Below are positions 57,342 to 64,000 of a stretch of DNA of 64,000 nucleotides, one piece after another. The first letter of the stretch is position 1. Every line of letters starts with the position of its first letter. The translations under genes and the position numbers were made by a program. The DNA lies in the NCBI RefSeq assembly GCF_000422825.1, contig NZ_AUGU01000014.1, positions 434,001 through 498,000 on the forward strand. The letters run 5' to 3'. The notes beneath the pieces were generated by a model that made no database searches, was not told the origin of the DNA, and saw nothing but the letters and a program-made list of their open reading frames with translations. Origin of the DNA: Nocardioides insulae DSM 17944 (GTDB lineage Bacteria; Actinomycetota; Actinomycetes; Propionibacteriales; Nocardioidaceae).

Positions 57342-58370
57342 TCAGCCGGTCACGGGCGCGTCGTCGGGATCCTGGTCGGGGAGTGCGCGCGGTGCTTCGG
57401 GCCGGCCCTCCGGCTGGCGGCGGCGGTGACGCAGGGTCACCCACAGTCCCCGGACGCCGAAGGTCTTCCCACCGACCTGGGTGCCGCCGATCTCGGTGCC
57501 GGGTGACTCGACCGCCCGGAGTGCGGCGGCGGTGATCGGCAGGACGCCCTCGCCGCGCGCGCTCTCGACCTGCTCCTCGGGGATGACCCCCAGGGCGGCG
57601 AGCACCGAGGGGATCAGCACCTGGGCGAGCGCGTGGTAGCCGGTGGCGCTCGGATGGAACTGGTCGGGCCCGAAGAGCAGGGCCGGAGCCATGCTGAACT
57701 CACGGCCCAGCACCGAGGCCAGCGAGACGCTGCGCCCGCCGGTCTCGACCACGGTGATCGTCTGGGCGGCCGCGATCCGTCGCGACCAGGACCGGGCGAG
57801 CTGCTTGAGCGGGGTCATCAGCGGCTTGATCGTGCCCAGGTCGGGGCAGGTGCCGACGATCACCTCGACGCCCTGCTCGCGCAGGCGGCGCACGGCGTCC
57901 CCGAGGTAGCCGACCGACGCGGAGGGGCGTACGCCGTGGGTGACGTCGTTGACGCCGACCAGGATGATCGCGACGTCGGGATCCTGGGTCAGCGCCCGGT
58001 CCACCTGGCCGGCGAGGTCGGAACTCTGCGCGCCCACGACGGCGTAGGACCGCAGGTCGACCGGCCGCTCGGCCCGCTCGGCCACGGTGGAGGCGAGCAC
58101 CGCCCCCGGGGTCTCCTCGACCTGTTCGACGCCGTACCCGGCCGCGCTGGAGTCGCCCAGCCAGGCGATCGAGATCGGGGACCCTGAGCGGGCCCGGCCG
58201 TACCAGCCGGTGGCCTCGTGCACCTCGAGGACCGCCTCGCCGATCCGGCGGCGGGCGAGCTTGGCCTCGGTGGTCAGGACGCCGAAAAGCGCCGCCCCCA
58301 TCACGGTCAGGCCCCCACCGCCGTAGACGGCGGCGGAGGCCAGTTTGCGGGCCGCGCCTTCCTTGCTCAT
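57342..58370 (-). CDS. SGNH/GDSL hydrolase, membrane-anchored
   Basis: A 342-residue esterase/lipase-like enzyme. An N-terminal hydrophobic segment (VYGGGGLTVMGAALFGVLTT) anchors or exports it. The SGNH blocks are ISIAWLGDSSAAGYGVEQVE (Ser nucleophile), AQSSDLAGQVDRAL, VAIILVGVNDVTHGV (block III with Asn) and FGPDQFHPSATGYHALAQ (catalytic Asp/His). It is divergent from cbs, as in mycobacteria. The ATG at 58370 is seven bases after TAAGGT on the minus strand. Confidence 0.9.
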   Translation of the reverse strand: MSKEGAARKLASAAVYGGGGLTVMGAALFGVLTTEAKLARRRIGEAVLEVHEATGWYGRARSGSPISIAWLGDSSAAGYGVEQVEETPGAVLASTVAERAERPVDLRSYAVVGAQSSDLAGQVDRALTQDPDVAIILVGVNDVTHGVRPSASVGYLGDAVRRLREQGVEVIVGTCPDLGTIKPLMTPLKQLARSWSRRIAAAQTITVVETGGRSVSLASVLGREFSMAPALLFGPDQFHPSATGYHALAQVLIPSVLAALGVIPEEQVESARGEGVLPITAAALRAVESPGTEIGGTQVGGKTFGVRGLWVTLRHRRRQPEGRPEAPRALPDQDPDDAPVTG

Positions 58371-58377
58371 CGGCTCC

Positions 58378-58383
58378 ACCTTA
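58378..58383 (-). promoter_or_regulatory. -10 box of the SGNH hydrolase gene
   Basis: Minus strand TAAGGT, seven bases from the ATG at 58370. It shares a 65-base divergent promoter region with cbs. Confidence 0.5.
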
Positions 58384-58423
58384 CGGTCGGCCCCGGAAAC
58401 CCCATCGGTCGGCGGGGCGAAGG

Positions 58424-58429
58424 TAGGTT
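58424..58429 (+). promoter_or_regulatory. leaderless -10 box of cbs
   Basis: TAGGTT followed by six bases and the GTG at 58436. Confidence 0.6.
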
Positions 58430-58435
58430 GAGCGT

Positions 58436-59827
58436 GTGGAGTACGTGACCTCGCTCTTGGACCTGATCGGCGACACCCCGCTGCTGCGGCTCTCCCGCTC
58501 ACTCGACCGTGCCGACGACGCCGAGGACGGCCCGCTGGTGCTCGCCAAGGTCGAGTACCTCAACCCGGGCGGCTCGGTGAAGGATCGCATCGCCACCCGG
58601 ATGATCGAGGCAGCCGAGGCCTCCGGCGCGCTGCAGCCCGGCGGCACCATCGTGGAGCCGACCTCCGGCAACACCGGTGTCGGGCTGGCGATGGTGGCCC
58701 AGCGCAGGGGCTACCGCTGCGTCTTCGTGTGCCCCGACAAGGTCAGCGAGGACAAGCGCAACGTGCTGCGCGCCTACGGCGCGGAGGTGGTCGTGTGCCC
58801 CACCGCCGTCCCGCCCGAGCACCCCGACTCCTACTACAACGTCTCCGATCGGCTGGCCTCGCAGCCCGGCGCGTGGAAGCCCGACCAGTACTCCAACCCT
58901 CACAACCCCCGCTCCCACTACGAGACCACCGGGCCCGAGATCTGGCGGCAGACCGAGGGGCGGATCACCCACTTCGTGGCCGGTGTCGGCACCGGTGGCA
59001 CCATCTCGGGCATCGGCCGCTATCTCAAGGAGCAGAACCCCGAGGTCCGGGTCATCGGCGCCGATCCGGCGGGGTCGGTCTACTCCGGCGGCACCGGTCG
59101 CCCCTACCTGGTCGAGGGGGTCGGGGAGGACTTCTGGCCTGAGACCTACGACCGCGACATCGCCGACCGGATCATCGAGGTCGCCGACCGCGACTCCTTC
59201 GCCTTCACCCGCCGGCTGGCGCGCGAGGAGGCGCTCCTGGTGGGCGGATCCAGTGGCATGGCCGCCTTCGCCGCCAAGCAACTGGCCGCCGAGCTCGCGG
59301 CGGAGGGCCGCACCGACGCGGTGATCGTGGTCCTGCTGCCCGACTCCGGGCGGGGCTATCTCACCAAGGTGTTCAACGACGAGTGGCTCGGCCGCTACGG
59401 CTTCGCCACCTCCGACCAGCCGCCGGCCCGCAGCGTCGGCGACGTGCTGCGCGGCAAGGACGGTCGACTGCCCGACCTGGTCCACACCCACCCCGGGGAG
59501 ACGATCTCCGAGGCGGTCCAGATCCTGCGCGAGTACGGCGTCAGCCAGATGCCCGTCGTCCGCGCCGAACCGCCGATCGTGGCGGCCGAGGTGGCCGGTT
59601 CCGTCTCCGAACGCACCCTGCTCGACGCCCTCTTCACCGGCCATGCCTTGCTGACCGACCAGGTCGAGAAGCACATGTCGCCCCCGCTCCCCACCATCGG
59701 GGCCAGCGAGGACGCCCGGGACGCCGTCCGACTCCTGGAGACCTCCGATGCAGTCCTGGTCCACGAGGACGGCCGGCCGGTCGGCGTCCTCACCCGCCAG
59801 GACCTCCTCGGCCTGGTCTCCACCTGA
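58436..59827 (+). CDS. cbs: cystathionine beta-synthase
   Basis: A 463-residue PLP enzyme: the PLP lysine is in NPGGSVKDRIATRM (about residue 46), the phosphate-binding loop in GVGTGGTISGIGRYLKEQNP, and the substrate loop in VEPTSGNTGVGLAMVAQRRG. The C-terminal 120 residues form a Bateman module of two CBS domains (VSQMPVVRAEPPIVAAEVAG, AVLVHEDGRPVGVLTRQDLL), which senses adenosyl ligands in relatives. It condenses serine and homocysteine in transsulfuration. No metB-like partner is adjacent. Followed by the long repeat array. Confidence 0.96.
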   Translation: MEYVTSLLDLIGDTPLLRLSRSLDRADDAEDGPLVLAKVEYLNPGGSVKDRIATRMIEAAEASGALQPGGTIVEPTSGNTGVGLAMVAQRRGYRCVFVCPDKVSEDKRNVLRAYGAEVVVCPTAVPPEHPDSYYNVSDRLASQPGAWKPDQYSNPHNPRSHYETTGPEIWRQTEGRITHFVAGVGTGGTISGIGRYLKEQNPEVRVIGADPAGSVYSGGTGRPYLVEGVGEDFWPETYDRDIADRIIEVADRDSFAFTRRLAREEALLVGGSSGMAAFAAKQLAAELAAEGRTDAVIVVLLPDSGRGYLTKVFNDEWLGRYGFATSDQPPARSVGDVLRGKDGRLPDLVHTHPGETISEAVQILREYGVSQMPVVRAEPPIVAAEVAGSVSERTLLDALFTGHALLTDQVEKHMSPPLPTIGASEDARDAVRLLETSDAVLVHEDGRPVGVLTRQDLLGLVST

Positions 59828-59854
59828 CCCCGTCCCCGCCCGTCTCCCCGTCCC

Positions 59855-60190
59855 GGCACGTTGAGTGGGCCCTCCCGGCACGTTGAGTGGGCCTTCCCGG
59901 CACGTTGAGTGGGCCTTCCCGGCACGTTGAGTGGGCCTTCCCGGCACGTTGAGTGGGCCCTTCCGGCACGTCGAGCGGGGCCTCCCAGCACGTCGAGTGG
60001 GCCCTTCCGGCACGTCGAGCGGGGCCTTCCGGCACGTCGAGTGGGCCCTCCTGGCACGTCGAGCGGGGCCTTCCGGCACGTCGAGCCGCACGGATTCGAA
60101 GTCGCCGTCCGCGGGGCCCTACTCGACCGTCCACGGGGCCCTATTCGACCGTCCACGGGGCCCAACTCAACAGTCGGTGAGGAAGAACGC
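59855..60190. repeat. 22-bp repeat array 2, with orientation switch
   Basis: Eleven units start at 59855, 59877, 59899, 59921, 59943, 59965, 59987, 60009, 60031, 60053 and 60075, exactly 22 bases apart, with consensus GGCACGT(T/C)GAG(T/C)GGGCC. The first units are almost identical; later ones alternate between GAGTGGGCC and GAGCGGGGCC. After a 28-base break the family continues inverted at 60103, 60125, 60147 and, degenerate, 60169 (plus strand GACCGTCCACGGGGCCCT). No spacers, no leader and no cas genes. This and the uspA promoter fill the 508 bases between cbs and the stress-protein gene. The frame is not maintained because 22 is not a multiple of three. Confidence 0.9.
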
Positions 60191-60279
60191 CTGCTCACGT
60201 CGACGAGGTCGGGACGGGCGGGTGTGGGAAGAGGGTGGTGGATCCGGGCGATCCTCTCCGCAGTGGCGCCTCCGGTGAG

Positions 60280-60285
60280 TAGGGT
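60280..60285 (+). promoter_or_regulatory. -10 box of the universal stress protein gene
   Basis: TAGGGT. Transcription would start near 60292 with a leader of about 44 bases and GGGAAGG (60320-60326) before the ATG. Confidence 0.5.
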
Positions 60286-60335
60286 CGCCCCACGGGGCCA
60301 GGGTGGCCCCGTACTCACCGGGAAGGACCGCGCCC

Positions 60336-61208
60336 ATGGACACCATCCTCGTCGGCGTCGACGGCTCGCATGCCGACCGCACCAGCCTGCGGTACGCCAC
60401 CGAGGTCGCCCTCCGCACGGGGGCAGACATCCGGATCGCGCACGTCGCCACCACCTACAGCGCCCTGGTGCCGGTGGTCGACGTGGACTTCGAGGACTAC
60501 GGCCGCGAGGTGCTCGACGGTGCGATGGCGGTGGCCAGGGAATCGATCGAGGCCACCAGGCTGTCCGGAATCCTGTTGCGCGGCCAGCGACAGCCGGCCC
60601 TGTTGGAGGCGGCCAAGGACGTCAATCTGGTCGTCCTGGGTGCTTCCCATCGCGGTCGGATGGAGCGGTTGGTGACCGGATCCACCACGACCGCTCTCGC
60701 TGCGGGCGCGCACTGCCCGGTGGTGGTGGTCCCCGACACCTGGGAGGGCAACCATCACGGCGCCGTCGGGGTCGGCGTCAAGACCCTGGAGGGTGCGGTG
60801 CCGCTGCTCGCCCAGGCGGCCGCCATCGCCGAGTCGCGTCGGGCCGTGCTGGAGGTGCTCCACGCGTGGCACCTGCCGGTCTCGGCGTACGACGTGATGT
60901 CGGTGCCCGGGGCGATCGACACCTCCGCGTGGGAGAGCGACATGCGGGACGCCCTGGCGGGGGAGGTGCGGCAGGCCCTGGTCGAGCACCCCACGGTCGA
61001 GGTGCGACAGACGGTGGTCGAGGCCAACCCCGCCACGATGCTGGCCGACCTGGGCGGTCGGATCGACCTGCTCGTGGTGGCGCGGCGCGCCAAGCGGTTC
61101 CCCCGCGGCCATCTGGGCGGCACCGCCCGCGCGCTGTTGCGGGAGGCCACCTGTCCGGTGTTCGTCGTACCGCCGCCGGCGGGAGACGAGGAGTGCCCGA
61201 CCATCTGA
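60336..61208 (+). CDS. universal stress protein, tandem UspA domains
   Basis: A 290-residue protein with two UspA domains. The first begins TILVGVDGSHADRTSLRYAT and has the ATP-binding end NLVVLGASHRGRMERLVTGS followed by CPVVVV. The second begins GVGVKTLEGAVPLLAQAAA and ends LLVVARRAKRFPRGHLGGTA with CPVFVV. The first domain keeps the G-x2-G-x9-G(S/T) pattern; in the second it is altered. Location before cydAB suggests a link to low-oxygen or respiratory stress, as in mycobacteria, but no DosR box is evident. Confidence 0.92.
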   Translation: MDTILVGVDGSHADRTSLRYATEVALRTGADIRIAHVATTYSALVPVVDVDFEDYGREVLDGAMAVARESIEATRLSGILLRGQRQPALLEAAKDVNLVVLGASHRGRMERLVTGSTTTALAAGAHCPVVVVPDTWEGNHHGAVGVGVKTLEGAVPLLAQAAAIAESRRAVLEVLHAWHLPVSAYDVMSVPGAIDTSAWESDMRDALAGEVRQALVEHPTVEVRQTVVEANPATMLADLGGRIDLLVVARRAKRFPRGHLGGTARALLREATCPVFVVPPPAGDEECPTI

Positions 61209-61242
61209 GGTTCCGATGGTGGTCCGACCTCCTCGACCACGT

Positions 61243-61294
61243 GTCACACGGCTGTGTTCTCATCGCACTGATCACTTGCGTCACATGAGTCACA
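61243..61294 (+). promoter_or_regulatory. three GTCACA direct repeats upstream of cydA
   Basis: GTCACA occurs at 61243-61248, 61280-61285 and 61289-61294, the last two nine bases apart. They lie 56-107 bases before the cydA start, in the only noncoding stretch between uspA and cydA. A CRP/FNR-type, Rex or other redox regulator could bind here; no complete known palindrome is present. Confidence 0.3.
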
Positions 61295-61349
61295 CGCGAC
61301 ATGCCTGCCATCGCTTGCCGTAGCTCCCGAATCCGGCCATGGTCGTGAT

Positions 61350-62816
61350 GTGGACGTCTTGGAGCTCGCGCGGTGGCAGTTCGGGATCGTCACCGTCTAC
61401 CACTTCCTGTTCGTGCCCCTGACCATCGGGCTCACGATGCTGGTCGCCCTGATGGAGGCGATCTGGCTCAAGACCAAGAACCCCGACTGGTATCGCCTCA
61501 CCCGGTTCTTCGGCAAGCTGATGCTGATCAACTTCGCCATCGGTGTCGCCACCGGCCTGGTGCAGGAGTTCCAGTTCGGGATGAACTGGTCGGACTACTC
61601 CCGCTTCGTGGGAGACATCTTCGGCGCTCCGCTGGCGGTCGAGGCACTGCTCGCCTTCTTCCTGGAGTCGACCTTCCTGGGCCTGTGGATCTTCGGCTGG
61701 GACAAACTGCCGCGCGGACTGCACAACGCCTGCATGTGGATCGTGCACGTGGGCACCCTGGCCTCCTCGTGGTTCATCCTGGCGGCCAACTCGTGGATGC
61801 AGAACCCCGTCGGCTACGAGTTCAACCCCGACACCGGACGGGCCGAGCTGACCGACTTCGCGGCGGTGATGTTCAACGAGGTGCAGCTCGGCACCTTCCC
61901 GCACGTCATCGGAGCGGCCTACATGACCGCCGGGGCGTTCCTGGTCGGCATCGCCGCCTGGCTCTATCACAAGAAGCGGGAGCAGCCCGACGAACAGCGG
62001 ATGTACAAGCGCAGCATCCGCCTCGGCGCCTGGGTGATGCTCCTCTTCGGTGCCAGCGTCGCGGTGAGTGGCGATGTCCAGGGCAAGATCATGACCGACG
62101 TCCAGCCGATGAAGATGGCGGCCGCCGAGGCCCTCTACGAGACCTCCGACACCTGTGCGCCCTTCTCGGTGCTCACCATCGGCACCCGCGACGGCACGGA
62201 GGAGAAGTGGGCCCTGGAGATCCCCTGCCTGCTCTCGTTCCTGGCCACCGGCCACTTCGACCAGAAGGTCGAGGGCATCAACGACCTGCGTGAGCAGTAC
62301 GTCGAGACCTACGGCCAGGACCCCGGTGCGTCGTACTACTCCGCCGGCGACTACGTGCCCAACATCCCGGTGACCTACTGGACCTTCCGCTGGATGATGG
62401 GGCTCGGCGTCGCGGCCGCCTTCGGCGGTGCCCTGATCCTGTGGCTGACCCGGAAGGGGCGTACGCCGGGAGGCAGATGGTTCCCCGTGCTCGCGATCTC
62501 GATCCCGGTGATGGCGGTCCTGGCCAACTCGATGGGCTGGATCTTCACCGAGATGGGCCGCCAGCCCTGGGTGGTCTTCGGCCTGCTGACCACCGAGAAC
62601 GGCGTCTCGCCGGGCGTGGGCGCCGGTGAGGTGTGGCTCTCGATGGGCAGCTTCACCGCGCTGTACGCCGTCCTGGCGGTGGTCGAGATCGGCCTGCTGG
62701 CCCGGGTGGTGAAGAAGGGCGCCGACCCGTTCGTCGAACCGCCCGAGCCCTCGCTGTCCGGAGGCGGGAAGGACGACGACCAGGACAGCGATCAGCCCCT
62801 CACCTTCGCCTACTGA
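61350..62816 (+). CDS. cydA: cytochrome bd ubiquinol/menaquinol oxidase subunit I
   Basis: A 488-residue membrane protein with about nine segments. It starts MDVLELARWQFGIVTVYHFL, where the His of VYHFL is the heme b595-side ligand. It includes WDKLPRGLHNACMWIVHVGT, SSWFILAANSWMQNPVGYEF and the quinol-site motif FTEMGRQPWVVFGLLTTENG (GRQPW). The Q loop is short. It is the catalytic subunit of a high-affinity terminal oxidase. The GTG at 61350 has no clear ribosome-binding site. cydB follows after 26 bases. Confidence 0.97.
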   Translation: MDVLELARWQFGIVTVYHFLFVPLTIGLTMLVALMEAIWLKTKNPDWYRLTRFFGKLMLINFAIGVATGLVQEFQFGMNWSDYSRFVGDIFGAPLAVEALLAFFLESTFLGLWIFGWDKLPRGLHNACMWIVHVGTLASSWFILAANSWMQNPVGYEFNPDTGRAELTDFAAVMFNEVQLGTFPHVIGAAYMTAGAFLVGIAAWLYHKKREQPDEQRMYKRSIRLGAWVMLLFGASVAVSGDVQGKIMTDVQPMKMAAAEALYETSDTCAPFSVLTIGTRDGTEEKWALEIPCLLSFLATGHFDQKVEGINDLREQYVETYGQDPGASYYSAGDYVPNIPVTYWTFRWMMGLGVAAAFGGALILWLTRKGRTPGGRWFPVLAISIPVMAVLANSMGWIFTEMGRQPWVVFGLLTTENGVSPGVGAGEVWLSMGSFTALYAVLAVVEIGLLARVVKKGADPFVEPPEPSLSGGGKDDDQDSDQPLTFAY

Positions 62817-62842
62817 GGCGGACAGGCGACGAAGGACAACTC

Positions 62843-63859
62843 ATGGAACTCACCACCATCTGGTTCTGCCTCATCGCGATCCTGTGGGTCGGCTACTTCG
62901 TGCTGGAGGGCTTCGACTTCGGGGTGGGGATGCTGCTGCCCGTCCTGGCCAAGAACAACCGCGAGCGCCGGGTGCTGATCAACACCATCGGACCGGTGTG
63001 GGACGGCAACGAGGTCTGGCTGCTGACCGCCGGCGGTGCGACCTTCGCCGCCTTCCCGGAGTGGTACGCCACCTTGTTCTCCGGGTTCTACGTGCCCCTG
63101 CTGCTGATCCTGCTCGCCCTGATCGTGCGCGGGGTGGCCTTCGAATACCGGCACCAGCGCCCGGGGGCGACCTGGGCCGGTTGGTGGGACCGAGCCGTGA
63201 TCGTCGGCTCCTACGTGCCGGCTTTCCTGTGGGGCGTGGCGTTCGCCAACATCGTGCACGGCGTGCCGATCGACGCCGACAAGGAGTTCACCGGCACCGT
63301 GTTCACCCTGCTCAACCCGTACGCCCTGCTCGGCGGCCTGGTCACCCTGAGCCTGTTCTGGACCCACGGCGCGATGTTCCTGGCGCTGAAGACCGACGGC
63401 GAGATCCGGGCCCGGGCGCGGGCGATGGCGGTGCGCTCCGGGGTGGTCGCCGCGGTGCTGGCGGTGGTGTTCCTGGTGCTGACCCAGGTGGACACCGGTG
63501 ACGCCTGGTCACTGGCGATGTTCGTGATCGCCGCCGTGGCCCTGGTCGCCGGGATCGCCGCAGCCGCCACCGCTCGGGAGGGCTGGGCCTTCGTGGGCAC
63601 CTTCATCACCATCGCCCTGGCCGTCGGGGGACTGTTCGTGGCGCTGTTCCCGGACGTGATGCCCTCCACCACCGACGCGGCGTACTCGCTGACGGTGACC
63701 AACGCCGCGGCCACCGACTACACCCTGAAGATCATGACCATCGTGGCCTGCATCTTCACCCCGATCGTGATCTGCTACCAGGCCTGGACCTACTGGGTCT
63801 TCCGCAAGCGGATCGCGGTCCATCACATCCCCGAGGAGGAGCTCGAGGGAGCGCACTGA
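62843..63859 (+). CDS. cydB: cytochrome bd oxidase subunit II
   Basis: A 338-residue protein with eight membrane segments. The family opening is IWFCLIAILWVGYFVLEGFD followed by FGVGMLLPVLAKNNRERRVL, then NTIGPVWDGNEVWLLTAGGA. It is the structural partner of CydA. The ATG at 62843 has GAAGGA eight bases ahead. cydD begins seven bases after its stop, giving the usual cydABD(C) operon. Confidence 0.97.
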   Translation: MELTTIWFCLIAILWVGYFVLEGFDFGVGMLLPVLAKNNRERRVLINTIGPVWDGNEVWLLTAGGATFAAFPEWYATLFSGFYVPLLLILLALIVRGVAFEYRHQRPGATWAGWWDRAVIVGSYVPAFLWGVAFANIVHGVPIDADKEFTGTVFTLLNPYALLGGLVTLSLFWTHGAMFLALKTDGEIRARARAMAVRSGVVAAVLAVVFLVLTQVDTGDAWSLAMFVIAAVALVAGIAAAATAREGWAFVGTFITIALAVGGLFVALFPDVMPSTTDAAYSLTVTNAAATDYTLKIMTIVACIFTPIVICYQAWTYWVFRKRIAVHHIPEEELEGAH

Positions 63860-63865
63860 TCCTCC

Positions 63866-64000
63866 GTGAGCGTGCGACCCAGCGACCCCCGGATCCGACA
63901 GCAACTCGCCCCGGCGACCCGGCCCCTCACCGGGGTGGCGGTGACCGGCGTACTGACCTCGCTCCTGATGATCGGGCAGGCCTGGGCGGTGACCGAACTG
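63866..64000 (+). CDS. cydD: CydD-like thiol reductant ABC exporter subunit, 5' end only
   Basis: The first 45 residues are present and the frame is open to the window edge. VRPSDPRIRQQLAPATRPLT followed by a hydrophobic helix (GVLTSLLMIGQAWAVTEL) matches the N terminus of actinobacterial CydD, the glutathione/cysteine exporter half needed for cytochrome bd assembly. Start GTG at 63866, six bases after cydB. Identification rests mainly on position. Confidence 0.75.
   Translation, partial: MSVRPSDPRIRQQLAPATRPLTGVAVTGVLTSLLMIGQAWAVTEL

Noticed and set aside
59855..60190. CRISPR array
   Set aside because: Units are contiguous 22-mers without spacers, orientation changes inside the array, and no cas gene is near.
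59909..61288. 459-codon plus-strand frame crossing repeat array 2 and the stress-protein gene
   Set aside because: It is out of frame with the UspA domains, and its repeats are translations of the 22-bp units, which do not keep a frame.
61209..61349. DosR box upstream of cydA
   Set aside because: No GGGACTTNNGNCCCT-like palindrome could be found; only GTCACA repeats are present.

Overview
The window is strongly G+C-rich, uses GTG starts freely, packs genes into ATGA/GTGA-overlapping operons, and carries many TANNNT -10 boxes 6-8 bases ahead of a start codon (leaderless style). With the conserved chain lipoprotein-Nudix-mazG-eno-ftsB-DUF501-ppx-tRNA and the SGNH hydrolase/cbs pair, this points to a high-GC actinobacterium. 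Propionibacteriales (Nocardioidaceae or relatives) is my best guess, from gene order and protein style only.

Positions 1-17006 hold a large extracellular polysaccharide locus. It contains two DegT-type aminotransferases (one cut by the window edge), a NeuD-type sugar O-acyltransferase, a Wzx-like flippase, several glycosyltransferases, a beta-helix protein, a Wzy/WaaL-like polymerase or ligase, two divergent Wzz-like proteins and a CelD/BcsL-type acyltransferase. It also has a wecB-wecC-wecG(tagA) operon for UDP-ManNAc(A) supply and transfer, led by an alpha/alpha-toroid protein.

Positions 17193-25476 are mostly housekeeping: cysQ, a siderophore-interacting protein with a possible iron box, divergent EamA/LysR genes, an M15 peptidase lipoprotein and mfd. 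Then come a 22-bp repeat array, an anchored secreted protein and two paralogous giant secreted proteins (beta-propeller, Fn3-like, LamG, PKD).

Positions 33565-46888 are a second polysaccharide block. It has a beta-helix protein, a second CelD-like acyltransferase, a five-bladed-propeller protein, a BY-kinase fused to Wzz, a low-molecular-weight tyrosine phosphatase, a second Wzy, a second Wzx, two GT4 enzymes, and a CDP-alcohol phosphotransferase divergent from a cytidylyltransferase. No sugar-phosphate priming transferase is visible in either block.

Positions 46982-64000 return to core genes: SurA-like lipoprotein, Nudix-like protein, mazG, a small secreted protein, a phytase-like secreted protein, eno, ftsB-like, DUF501, ppx/gppA, tRNA-Leu(UAA), Bax-inhibitor family, SGNH hydrolase, cbs, a second and longer 22-bp repeat array, a universal stress protein, and cydA-cydB-cydD (cut by the edge).

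Two observations stand out. First, a semi-palindromic motif, TACCCAA-N5-GGG or close variants, lies upstream of polysaccharide transcription units in both blocks. In four leaderless promoters its centre is 61 bases from the start codon, and one copy sits exactly midway between two divergent leaderless genes. Second, two intergenic arrays of the same 22-bp repeat family both switch orientation part-way through. Neither matches a feature I can name.
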